Source: DATCHW01 sp036508135
Lineage (GTDB): Bacteria; Bacteroidota; Ignavibacteria; Tepidaquicellales; Tepidaquicellaceae
Assembly (NCBI GenBank): GCA_036508135.1
Contig: DATCHW010000026.1
Location: 1 to 59,942 of the forward strand
Reading direction: 5' to 3'
DNA: 59,942 nt
The notes under the pieces were generated by a model. It worked only from the letters and a program-made list of their open reading frames with translations, did no database searches and was not told the DNA's origin. Shown here in pieces: positions 24,227-31,954 of the stretch (position 1 is the first letter of the stretch; each line of letters begins with the position of its first letter). The translations under genes and the position numbers were made by a program.

Positions 24227-25363
24227 TTACCCGGCTTCATTAAATTCAGCAACATCATTATAAATTTCCTTCGTTTTTCCAAATAGAGAAATTACTTTAC
24301 CGGATAACAAACCGGCAATGATGGCTATTACAATCGTAATTAAAATCCCTTTCAATTGAGCACTGACGTCAAGACCTTTAACAACAAAGATAGCAGCAAG
24401 TCCTCCGAATATTCCGGGTATACCATGAAGATTTGAAACACCGCAAGTATCTATAATCTTATGAAAATTTTGTTGTCTTTCCTGAAGTATCGCAAATCCG
24501 ATTGTTGAAATTATTCCGGCAATTACTCCAATAATCATTGCCTGGGTATGTGAGGCAAAATCACACGTTGCACCGATAGCAACACCACCTGCAAGTGCCG
24601 CATTAGCAATATCGGCAATACTTATTTTTCCTCTTATCACTATAGAAGCAAAATAGGTTGCAATTGTTGAACAACATAAGGCAAGAAACACGTTAACAAC
24701 TGTATGTGGGATTACTTCAACAGGAACAAGTGCGGCACAAAAACTTGGCCAGAATATCCAGAGCACCATACTACCTAATACCGAATATTTATCAGTTGTT
24801 GCATCCGATTCAATTGGAATCTCCATGTCTTTTTGTGTTGTTAACGATATTGCTGCCGCAATTCCAAAAAGAGCCCCAAATGCGTGAATAACTATTGATC
24901 CTCCGGTATCAGCGACCTTTCCCACAAAATGAAAATAATCGTTAACGACTATTAATTCATTTAAAATATAAAATGGCACGAAAAATATACCTAATATGAT
25001 ATATTGATAGATTTTTATTCTTCCCAAAATTGCTCCTGCGGCAATTAGTAAACTCGCTGCACCAAATTCAGCAAGTATTAATTGTTCAATTTCTCCTTTT
25101 GAATCAAAAACTCCAAATTTTTTGATTGCTATATATAAAGGTAATGAAACGCTTACCAATAGAAACGTTGCAGTTAATGCAGAACGTCCGTACTTTTTGA
25201 CAAATACCATAAGAAAACCAAATCCAAGTAATAAGATTGCCATGATATGAATTGATCTGTCGTATTGCTGAATTTGTAAGATAGAAGATACTTCCCCTGT
25301 TTTCAACTTTCTGGGCAAATAAGCTGACGGCTGAGCAGAGAAAAATAATTGCAGTTGAGACAA
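24227..25363 (-). CDS. Rh50-type ammonium/CO2 channel (Amt/Rh superfamily), N-terminus frameshifted
   Basis: About 11 membrane helices. Rh rather than Amt signatures: RSIHIMAILLLGFGFLMVFV, the first twin-His in IHAFGALFGIA, LWIFWPSF, NAALAGGVAIGA, and the second His in DTCGVSNLHGIPGIFGG, as in eukaryotic Rh glycoproteins. Members conduct NH3 (and possibly CO2) across the inner membrane. In this frame the protein starts with a non-standard TTG and a poor N-terminus, while another frame starting with ATG at 25391 encodes a perfect signal peptide (MKKNKTIFKFVSTAI...SLFAQ). Deleting one A from the AAAA run near the junction would join the two as SLFAQKVETGEVSSIL, so the true product probably begins at 25391. 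No glnK gene adjoins it. Confidence 0.9.
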   Translation of the reverse strand: MSQLQLFFSAQPSAYLPRKLKTGEVSSILQIQQYDRSIHIMAILLLGFGFLMVFVKKYGRSALTATFLLVSVSLPLYIAIKKFGVFDSKGEIEQLILAEFGAASLLIAAGAILGRIKIYQYIILGIFFVPFYILNELIVVNDYFHFVGKVADTGGSIVIHAFGALFGIAAAISLTTQKDMEIPIESDATTDKYSVLGSMVLWIFWPSFCAALVPVEVIPHTVVNVFLALCCSTIATYFASIVIRGKISIADIANAALAGGVAIGATCDFASHTQAMIIGVIAGIISTIGFAILQERQQNFHKIIDTCGVSNLHGIPGIFGGLAAIFVVKGLDVSAQLKGILITIVIAIIAGLLSGKVISLFGKTKEIYNDVAEFNEAG

Positions 25364-25506
25364 ATTTAAAAATAGTTTTATTTTTTTTCATGAATAATGA
25401 AGATTAGTTTATTAATTTGTGAATATAATATCTATTAATTATCTTAATAATATTGTGGCTTAGGTATAAAATAAGCATTGTGTTATTTTTTTGATAGGTA
25501 TATTTT

Positions 25507-25600
25507 GCCGCTGTTGGTGTTTAAGCGTAGCGACACCAACAGCATGTATAATAGTTGTTGGTGACGTTCAAAGCCGTTCGAACTAAACACCAACAACGGC
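25507..25600. repeat. Two-hairpin dispersed palindromic element, copy 3
   Basis: Nearly base-for-base the same as the copy at 23962-24055. Its ends GCCGCTGTTGGTGTTT and AAACACCAACAACGGC are inverted repeats, flanked by TATTTT and CAAAAATA. It is located 90 bp upstream of the antitoxin gene, between it and the divergent Rh50 gene. Confidence 0.92.
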
Positions 25601-25689
25601 TCAAAAATATATATTAAAAACCTTAGAGGATGAAAATTTAATCTTGATATTATGAATAATAATGAATATTTTTGAATAAAAATGAATGT

Positions 25690-25932
25690 ATGCCTAAAAC
25701 ACTAACATTAAGGATAGAAGACAAGATATACAAAATATTTAAAGAAGCTGCAAAAGGTGAAAATCGCAGCATTTCTAATTTTGTTGAAAACGCAGCGTAT
25801 AATTACCTGTTATCAGATCAATATGTATCTGACGAAGAAATGAACGAAATCGTTTCAGACAAAGCATTATTGAAAGGATTTAAAAGCAGCCTTGATGATA
25901 TAAAGAAAGGTAATTTTAAAATTGTCGGCTAA
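25690..25932 (+). CDS. Ribbon-helix-helix antitoxin of a type II TA pair
   Basis: 80 residues from ATG at 25690; the in-frame TTG 18 bases upstream is less likely. The N-terminus KTLTLRIEDKIYKIF gives the beta-strand and helix of a CopG/RelB-type ribbon-helix-helix, followed by ENRSISNFVENAAYNYLL, the second helix with its typical R-S-x-S-N-F. The acidic C-terminal part (DEEMNEIVSDKALLKG...) would wrap the toxin. Antitoxins of this kind neutralise the toxin and repress their own promoter. The stop overlaps the toxin start by 11 bp, so the two genes are translationally coupled. A palindromic element lies on each side of the pair. Confidence 0.85.
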   Translation: MPKTLTLRIEDKIYKIFKEAAKGENRSISNFVENAAYNYLLSDQYVSDEEMNEIVSDKALLKGFKSSLDDIKKGNFKIVG

Positions 25933-26197
25933 ATTTAAAATTGCCGAAACAAAAACATTTAGTAATCATATTGCTAATTTAGAATTCAAGCAAGTCTATA
26001 ATAAGTTATCAAACTACGTATATCCGCAACTCAGAGAAAATCCTTATTTCGGAACAAATATTAAAAAACTTAAAGGGGAATATGAAGGTATTTACAGATA
26101 CCGAATCGGCTCCAACAGGGGTTTTTATATAATTGATGAGACTTCAAGGATTATATATTTAATTGATATTCAGAAAAGAAAAGATTCGTATAAATAA
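25922..26197 (+). CDS. RelE/ParE-family toxin
   Basis: 91 residues. The C-terminal half has the RelE/ParE fold pattern LKGEYEGIYRYRIGSNRGFYIID, with Tyr/Arg residues at the active-site positions, then RIIYLIDIQKRKDSYK. RelE members cleave mRNA on the ribosome and ParE members poison gyrase; which applies here cannot be told from sequence. The start is a TTG at 25922 inside the antitoxin gene (11-bp overlap), with AAAGG about 11 nt before it; no ATG or GTG is available in a suitable place. It is followed after 16 bp by a half-copy of the palindromic element. Confidence 0.87.
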   Translation: MSAKFKIAETKTFSNHIANLEFKQVYNKLSNYVYPQLRENPYFGTNIKKLKGEYEGIYRYRIGSNRGFYIIDETSRIIYLIDIQKRKDSYK

Positions 26198-26213
26198 AAC
26201 ATTTTGAATAATT

Positions 26214-26261
26214 GTTGTTGGTGACGTTCAAACTTCGTTTGAACTAAACACCAACAACGGC
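26214..26261. repeat. Two-hairpin element, half copy 4
   Basis: Only the second hairpin is present: GTTGTTGGTG...CACCAACAACGGC with inner GTTCAAAC-TTC-GTTTGAAC. It lies 16 bp after the toxin stop codon, and with copy 3 brackets the toxin-antitoxin pair. It may also serve as the terminator of that operon. Confidence 0.88.
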
Positions 26262-26288
26262 TTAGAGTACTCGAAGACAAGTAAGAGT

Positions 26289-26504
26289 CATCCCCCCTAC
26301 CCCCCTTCAAAGGGGGAAGTTTTAATTTATTATTTCGTTTTTCTCTGTGCCTGCCCGCCTCAGGCGTGGTAACTTTGAGTTACTTCGTGTAACTCCGTGA
26401 AACTGTTTTTAATGTTACCTGGATTCCCCTCCAAAAAAACGGAGGGCAGGCCTTTAGAAACATTTCCCGACAGGTCGGGACAGGCTGGGAATGACATGTG
26501 TGTT
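26289..26504. repeat. Mosaic of unrelated dispersed repeats
   Basis: No gene. In order: a CCCCCCTACCCCCCTTCAAA-GGGGGAA hairpin (26292-26318), a TCTCTGTG...GTAACTCCGTGAAACTG phrase, a CCCCTCC/GGAGGG hairpin (26426-26445), and a CCCGACAGGTCGGGACAGGC element (about 26467-26487). Each belongs to a family seen elsewhere in the window. It forms the region downstream of the efflux operon. Confidence 0.75.
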
Positions 26505-27632
26505 TTATAACTTTTTGTGGAAGCGTAATGAGGCGAATGTGAGAATGGCAATCCCTATTGAAAACAGAGCAAGAGTTTCCTGCCACAAATCAGTAATTCC
26601 TAATCCTTTGAGTACTACTCCCCTGACTATAATATTGAAATACCTTAAAGGAATTAAATAAGTCATATACTGAACAACACGAGGCATATTCTCTATAGGA
26701 AAAGTAAACCCGGAAAGGAAAATCATCGGCATTATCATAATGAACGAAGATATTATCATTGCCTGAAACTGTGTTTTGGATATTGTAGAAATAAATAATC
26801 CCCCTCCGAGAGTTGAGAGCATAAATAAAAATGAAGAAAAATATAGATAAACCACGTTACCTTTTATTTCTATATTGAACCATAATTTCATAACGGTAAA
26901 AACTAATATCAATGATGCAAATCCAAGGATAGTGAACGGAACAAGTTTTCCGAGAATCATCTGATATGGTTTGATTGGCGTTACTAACAATTGCTCGAGA
27001 GTCCCAATCTCCCTCTCTTTGACGATAGCGAGCGATGTCAGGTTCGTAGTTATTATGAGTAATATCAATCCAAATATACCCGGAAGCATATAATTACGGG
27101 CAGTCATATCAGGATTATACCAGACTCTTATTTCCGGTTGGATTGTTCCGGACATTGGAATAATTTTCCCTGATTTTTCAAGGACATTAAAACGAATATT
27201 CTGTGAATAACCGGATACGACTCCCTGTGAATATCCTGCGGCGATAGAGGCTTTGTTGCCGTCCGAACCGTCAAAAATAGTCTGCACCTCTGCACTTTCT
27301 TTCCTCTCGATATTTTTCTCAAAGTCAGGCGGAATGATAAGCCCCATCAGCACTTCCCCCTTATCAAGCAGTTTAGTAAGTTCATCGTAATTAGTGATAT
27401 AATGGTCTATTTGAAAATATCCCGATTTTTCAAAACTGCGTATGAGTTCACGGCTTTTTTCTGTCCGGTCTTTATCGAATACAGCTGTATGTACGGTATT
27501 TACATCAAGAGTAGCCGCATAGCCGAGAAATATCAGCTGGATTACAGGAGCTATTAATATAGTCATGAACATTTTTCTGTCGCGCCTGAACTGCCTGAAC
27601 TCTTTTTTTATAAAATGAAAAATCAGTTTCAT
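26505..27632 (-). CDS. ABC-2 type permease (YbhR-like), distal gene of efflux operon
   Basis: 375 residues. An N-terminal membrane helix (FRRDRKMFMTILIAPVIQLIFLGY) is followed by a large periplasmic domain (about 45-175), then five C-terminal helices, which is the ABC-2/DUF3533-like layout of YbhR and YhhJ. KEREIGTLEQLLVTPI is the conserved coupling-helix segment before TM2, and FLSGFTFPIENMPRVVQYMTYLIPLRYF is the usual late signature. It should pair with the neighbouring permease (27632-28759) as a heterodimeric transmembrane channel energised by the two ATPases of the operon. Its start codon abuts the stop of that permease. Confidence 0.92.
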   Translation of the reverse strand: MKLIFHFIKKEFRQFRRDRKMFMTILIAPVIQLIFLGYAATLDVNTVHTAVFDKDRTEKSRELIRSFEKSGYFQIDHYITNYDELTKLLDKGEVLMGLIIPPDFEKNIERKESAEVQTIFDGSDGNKASIAAGYSQGVVSGYSQNIRFNVLEKSGKIIPMSGTIQPEIRVWYNPDMTARNYMLPGIFGLILLIITTNLTSLAIVKEREIGTLEQLLVTPIKPYQMILGKLVPFTILGFASLILVFTVMKLWFNIEIKGNVVYLYFSSFLFMLSTLGGGLFISTISKTQFQAMIISSFIMIMPMIFLSGFTFPIENMPRVVQYMTYLIPLRYFNIIVRGVVLKGLGITDLWQETLALFSIGIAILTFASLRFHKKL

Positions 27633-28759
27633 TATTTTCTCTGCTTAATAATTTTTAAAGTTGCTATTGTAAGACATACAATTGCAAAAATAAACAAATA
27701 GACAAGCTGTTCCCAGAATGCTTCAACTCCTACCCCCCTTATAATCACAGCACGTAATGCAATCAGGTAATATTTTGTAGGGGTTATATTTGTTAATATC
27801 TGAACTGCAGGCGGCATACTTTCAATTGGGAACATAAATCCTGATAATAAATTCGAAGGGAGCTGTGAGATTAATGTACCAATCTGGAATGCAACCTGCT
27901 GAGAATCCGAAATAGTGGAAACAAATATCCCGAGACTCAAAGAGGCAAACAAATAAAAAACAGTTGATACAAAAAGCAGAATCCAACTTCCTTTTACTGT
28001 AACATCGAACAATAAATAACCAAACAAAAGAATTATTCCCCAGACAATGAGCGAGAGAATAATATAAGGAATGATTTTACCCAACAGTAACTCAATTGAA
28101 GTAAGCGGAGATACATTTATCTGTTCAATCGTTCCTAATTCTCTTTCCCGGACTATAGCAACAGCCGTCAGCACAACGGCAAGCGTTATTAAAATCGAAC
28201 CCATCAGACCAAGGATAAGAAACTGTGTTGTTTTCAATTCCGGATTAAACCAGAAACTCTGATTAATTATTACAGGCTGATACAGTTCTATTCCCTTTTT
28301 CTCAAGAACTTCATTTATATATTTATTGGAAAGATTTCTTGTAGCAGCTCCTACGTAACTGGTAATTACTGTTGCTGTATTTCCGTTAACGCCATCTACG
28401 AGATATTGAATTTTAACATTTTTCTTTGCGTAGAAGTCTTCAGATAATTTAGGAGGAATTACCATAACGCACTGCACGTCTTTGCTGTCCAGAGCTTTAT
28501 TCACCTGCTGCTGGTTCTCATAATACTTCACTACCTGAAAATATTCTGTTCTGTCGATTGAGACTGCAAATTCCCTGCTTAATTCTGATCTATCCTGATC
28601 ATAAACGCCGATGACAATTTCCTTTACATCAAAATTCAAAGCATAACCAAACAGAATGATCATTAGAATCGGAAAAATAAAAATTACTAACAAAGTAAGC
28701 GGGTCTCTTTTTATCTGCCTTATTTCCTTAACGGCTATTGTGAGAATTCTGTTAAACAT
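27632..28759 (-). CDS. ABC-2 type permease (YbhS-like)
   Basis: 375 residues with the same architecture as the next permease: FIFPILMIILFGYALNFDVK near the N-terminus, a periplasmic domain, then RERELGTIEQINVSPLTSIELLLGK and LLSGFMFPIESMPPAVQILTNITPTKYY. I chose the ATG at 28759, because AAAGG lies about 10 nt before it; the GTG nine bases upstream leaves only 3 nt of spacing. The gene then overlaps the ATPase stop by 8 bp, indicating coupled translation. Confidence 0.92.
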   Translation of the reverse strand: MFNRILTIAVKEIRQIKRDPLTLLVIFIFPILMIILFGYALNFDVKEIVIGVYDQDRSELSREFAVSIDRTEYFQVVKYYENQQQVNKALDSKDVQCVMVIPPKLSEDFYAKKNVKIQYLVDGVNGNTATVITSYVGAATRNLSNKYINEVLEKKGIELYQPVIINQSFWFNPELKTTQFLILGLMGSILITLAVVLTAVAIVRERELGTIEQINVSPLTSIELLLGKIIPYIILSLIVWGIILLFGYLLFDVTVKGSWILLFVSTVFYLFASLSLGIFVSTISDSQQVAFQIGTLISQLPSNLLSGFMFPIESMPPAVQILTNITPTKYYLIALRAVIIRGVGVEAFWEQLVYLFIFAIVCLTIATLKIIKQRK

Positions 28760-29720
28760 TTTTAACACCGCCTTTTTCCAGGAGATTTACAAAAACGTCT
28801 TCAAGCGAGGGAAGTATTTTTTCAATCCTGATTACATTAATATTATTCTTATCAGATAAAATATTTCTTATTTCTGAAATTTTATTATTGTCATAGTCCG
28901 GTTCATTTCCCGCATTCTCAGACAATGTGACATGGATGTAGGTCGAAAAAAAAGAGGAACTTTTAACAAATGACATGTCATCCAGCAGTTCGATTGCCTT
29001 ATTCACATCATCACATTCAATTTCAAGTATAGTACTGCTGATGTATTTTCTTTTGAGTTCTTCAGGGCTGCCGCCGGCAATGAGTCTTCCCTCGTTTATC
29101 ATGATTATTTTATTGCAGAACTCTGCCTCATCAAGGTAATGCGTTGTAACGAAAACAGTAACACCATTTTGGGATAAAGTATTAATCAAGTCCCAGAAAT
29201 TTCTTCTTGAAACAGGGTCAACTCCGCCTGTTGGTTCATCCAGAAAAACAATTTTTGGTTCGTGTATAACTGCACATCCTAATGCAAGTCTTTGTTTAAA
29301 GCCGACTGCGAGAGAGTCTGCAAGGCTTTTCTCTTTGCCTTTTAAATTAGCTATTGTAAGAACCCACTCTTTCCTGTCTTTCATTTCCTGACCTTCCAGC
29401 CCATAAACACCACCGAAAAAATCAATGTTTTCTTCAATAGTCAAATCATTATATAAAGAAAATTTCTGCGACATATAACCAATCTGCCGCTTTACCAATT
29501 CAGGCTCTTTAATAATGCTATAGCCCCCGACCAATGCGTCTCCTGATGTGGGTTCAAGAATTCCGCATAACATTTTAATTGTAGTTGATTTTCCGGCTCC
29601 ATTGGCACCAAGAAATCCGAATACTTCACCCTCTTTTACTTCGAATGAAATATCATTTACAGAAATAAATTTACCGAATTTTTTTGTAAGATTTTTTACT
29701 TCAATGGAATTCATCGGCAT
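28752..29720 (-). CDS. ABC transporter ATPase (C-half of a split YbhF-like pair)
   Basis: 322 residues. Walker A GANGAGKST (38-46), Q loop MSQKFSLY (about 84-91), Walker B KIVFLDEP (156-163), D loop and switch His194 in VTTHYLDEAE are intact. The ABC signature is degenerate (SLAVGFKQR at 136-144 rather than LSGGQ). A C-terminal ~90-residue domain follows. It resembles the second half of E. coli YbhF. It would pair with the other ATPase (31031-31951), which has a normal signature but lacks the switch His. It starts immediately after the TolC gene stop (TAAATG). Confidence 0.92.
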   Translation of the reverse strand: MPMNSIEVKNLTKKFGKFISVNDISFEVKEGEVFGFLGANGAGKSTTIKMLCGILEPTSGDALVGGYSIIKEPELVKRQIGYMSQKFSLYNDLTIEENIDFFGGVYGLEGQEMKDRKEWVLTIANLKGKEKSLADSLAVGFKQRLALGCAVIHEPKIVFLDEPTGGVDPVSRRNFWDLINTLSQNGVTVFVTTHYLDEAEFCNKIIMINEGRLIAGGSPEELKRKYISSTILEIECDDVNKAIELLDDMSFVKSSSFFSTYIHVTLSENAGNEPDYDNNKISEIRNILSDKNNINVIRIEKILPSLEDVFVNLLEKGGVKNV

Positions 29721-31034
29721 TTAGTAAATTCTTCTTCCTAAGGATTTCTCGAGTTTTATTTTTGACAACTGATAGTCAACGAGAGCATTGGTATAATTCG
29801 TTGATGACTGAAGCAATGCATTCTGAGCATCAATTATATCTGTACTTGTAGCTATTTGACTTTTATATTTATCTTCTGTCATTCTTAGATTTTCCTGTGC
29901 CTGAGAAATAGCAAGCTGTGCAACACCAAGCTTCTCTTTTGCAAATTTCAGATTCAGATAATTCTGGTTTATTTCAACCTCTATATTTTCTTTTAACTGT
30001 TCGAGATTTGTCTGAACCTGAACAAGATTCTGCTCCGCCTGGACAATTTGTGCTGAAGTGTTTCCCCAGTTCAGAAGAGTCCAGTTCAGATTTATACCCA
30101 CATCCCAGGTGCCTTTGAACTGATTCAAAGGAGGCTGGTATCTCTGGTTCGGCTGTGCAAAAGTATATCCGCCAGTAAGAAATACATTGGGATAATAAGC
30201 CGAACGTGTCGCTAAAATATTTTCCTGAGCGGCTGAGATTTTGTATTGAAGGGATTTTAATTCAGCCCTGTTATTTTTTCCTTCAACTGAGAGTTCTTTG
30301 ACATTATTATAATAAGATGAAGTATCAATCGGGTCGATTTGTATATCGGTATTATCGCTTATCGGCAATCCGATTGTTTTGTTCAGGACAATCCTTGCAA
30401 TTTCAATATTATTTTGTGCATCAATCTGCTGGAGTTTTGCATTTGAAAAAGCCACTTCTAACTTCAATATATCGCCTTGTGTTGCCAGACCATGATTCAT
30501 AAGATTGCGGGTATCTGTGAGATGCTGTTCATTTATTTTTACTATATCATCTATATAAATTTTTATCAGTTTTGCTTTGTAAAGATTCCAGAACGCAATA
30601 TGCGTATTTATTGCAACATCATTTTTGTCTTTAACCAAATCCAATTCCGAGGAAGTGTTAGAATATTGTGCTGAATTTTTCAACGATCTTAACCTGAAGC
30701 CGGTGAATAGAGGCTGTTGAACTGAAAGACGCATATTGTAATTATTGAGGATTACATCATATAATTTTATGGGTACAGGAAAATTCGGGAGTTTTATTTC
30801 AAACGGAGTAACGTCGCTGTATCTCGTATATCCTGCATTAAAAGTGACGAGAGGAAGAAACTGTGAATTGACTTCATCTATCTTTGCATTTGAACTCACT
30901 AATTTTGAATTTGATATTTTCAGGTCTTTACTATTTCCGAAGCCTATATCAATTACTTCCTTCAGCGTATATGTTTTCTGCGACCAAGATATAGATGCCG
31001 AAAGCAGGAAAATTATTATGAAAAACTTTTTCAT
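29721..31034 (-). CDS. TolC-family outer membrane efflux channel
   Basis: 437 residues with a signal peptide (MKKFFIIIFLLSASISWSQ). Two long helical hairpin repeats are visible, with TolC-type heptad helices (GLATQGDILKLEVAFSNAKLQQIDAQNN; SQIATSTDIIDAQNALLQSSTNYTNALVDYQ) and the short beta segments GGYTFAQPNQ and VGINLNWTLLNWG. It forms the trimeric outer-membrane exit duct for the ABC pump and fusion protein in the same operon. Its ATG overlaps the preceding ATPase stop (ATGA). It is placed between the two ATPase genes. Confidence 0.93.
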   Translation of the reverse strand: MKKFFIIIFLLSASISWSQKTYTLKEVIDIGFGNSKDLKISNSKLVSSNAKIDEVNSQFLPLVTFNAGYTRYSDVTPFEIKLPNFPVPIKLYDVILNNYNMRLSVQQPLFTGFRLRSLKNSAQYSNTSSELDLVKDKNDVAINTHIAFWNLYKAKLIKIYIDDIVKINEQHLTDTRNLMNHGLATQGDILKLEVAFSNAKLQQIDAQNNIEIARIVLNKTIGLPISDNTDIQIDPIDTSSYYNNVKELSVEGKNNRAELKSLQYKISAAQENILATRSAYYPNVFLTGGYTFAQPNQRYQPPLNQFKGTWDVGINLNWTLLNWGNTSAQIVQAEQNLVQVQTNLEQLKENIEVEINQNYLNLKFAKEKLGVAQLAISQAQENLRMTEDKYKSQIATSTDIIDAQNALLQSSTNYTNALVDYQLSKIKLEKSLGRRIY

Positions 31035-31951
31035 ACTTTTTGTTCTTTTAAAATTTTTATGAATATATTTTCAAGTGATACCGGTTTTAAGCGGTGGTCA
31101 ACCACAGGAATTGAATTAGTTTCAAGTAAATCTTTAATTAAAGGATAGTCCGTATCATAATTATTCAAGACAATGTCTAGCCTGTCACCAAACATCTGAA
31201 CTTCAAACTGAGTATTTTTTCTTATTATATCAGTTGCATTTCTTACCTGAGGACAGACAATTTGCAATATCGGATTGTGTAATTCTGATTTTATCTCTGA
31301 AGGCGAACCATATTTCAGAACTTTACCTTGATTAAGCATAACGATCGTATCGAATCTCTCTGCTTCATCCAGGTAAGGAGTGGAAATAACTATTGTCAGA
31401 TTTTCATTTAATAATTCTGTCAATATCTTCCAGAAATCCCTTCTCGAAACCGGGTCAACTCCTGTAGTAGGTTCATCAAGAAATAATATTTTTGGTCTGT
31501 GGATGAGTGCACAGGCAAGTGCAAGCTTCTGTTTCATACCGCCCGAGAGCCTGCCAGCAAGGAAACCGCGGAAAGAAGTTAGCCGCATAAATTCCAGAAG
31601 TTCATCTCTTCTTTTTTTAAAATCTTTTACACCGTGAATCTTTGAGATAAAAGAAATATTTTCATCAACAGTCAGATCCGTGTAAAGTGAAAATTTTTGT
31701 GAGAGATATCCTATCTGACTTTTAATATATTTTTTATCTTTTACCAGCTGATATTCCAGAATTTTTGCACTCCCTGATGTTGGATTTATCAGTCCGCAAA
31801 GAATTCTAATTGTTGTTGTTTTTCCGGCACCATCGGGTCCTACCAGTCCGAATATTTCATTTTCTTCTACATCAAATGAAATTCCATCCAGAGCTTTCTG
31901 GTCTGAATAAACTTTTTCGAGATTTAATATTTCTATCGCCTTTGTTTCCAA
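31031..31951 (-). CDS. ABC transporter ATPase (N-half of a split YbhF-like pair)
   Basis: 306 residues. Walker A GPDGAGKTT (38-46), Q loop LSQKFSLY, canonical signature LSGGMKQ (135-141) and Walker B KILFLDEP (154-161) are present, but the switch His is replaced by Pro192 (VISTPYLDEAE). This GPDGAGKTT plus ST-x-YxDEAE combination is what I know from the N-terminal half of YbhF. It follows the fusion-protein gene after 3 bp and overlaps tolC by 4 bp. Confidence 0.92.
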   Translation of the reverse strand: METKAIEILNLEKVYSDQKALDGISFDVEENEIFGLVGPDGAGKTTTIRILCGLINPTSGSAKILEYQLVKDKKYIKSQIGYLSQKFSLYTDLTVDENISFISKIHGVKDFKKRRDELLEFMRLTSFRGFLAGRLSGGMKQKLALACALIHRPKILFLDEPTTGVDPVSRRDFWKILTELLNENLTIVISTPYLDEAERFDTIVMLNQGKVLKYGSPSEIKSELHNPILQIVCPQVRNATDIIRKNTQFEVQMFGDRLDIVLNNYDTDYPLIKDLLETNSIPVVDHRLKPVSLENIFIKILKEQKV

Positions 31952-31954
31952 GTT

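Noticed and set aside
25104..25391. A separate small gene encoding a signal peptide plus about 70 residues
   Set aside because: Only the signal-peptide part looks real; the rest is out-of-frame Rh50 coding sequence. It is better explained as the frameshifted 5' end of the channel gene.
28752..31951. Two independent ABC transporters
   Set aside because: Complementary degenerate motifs, overlapping genes and exactly two permeases favour a single heterodimeric pump.
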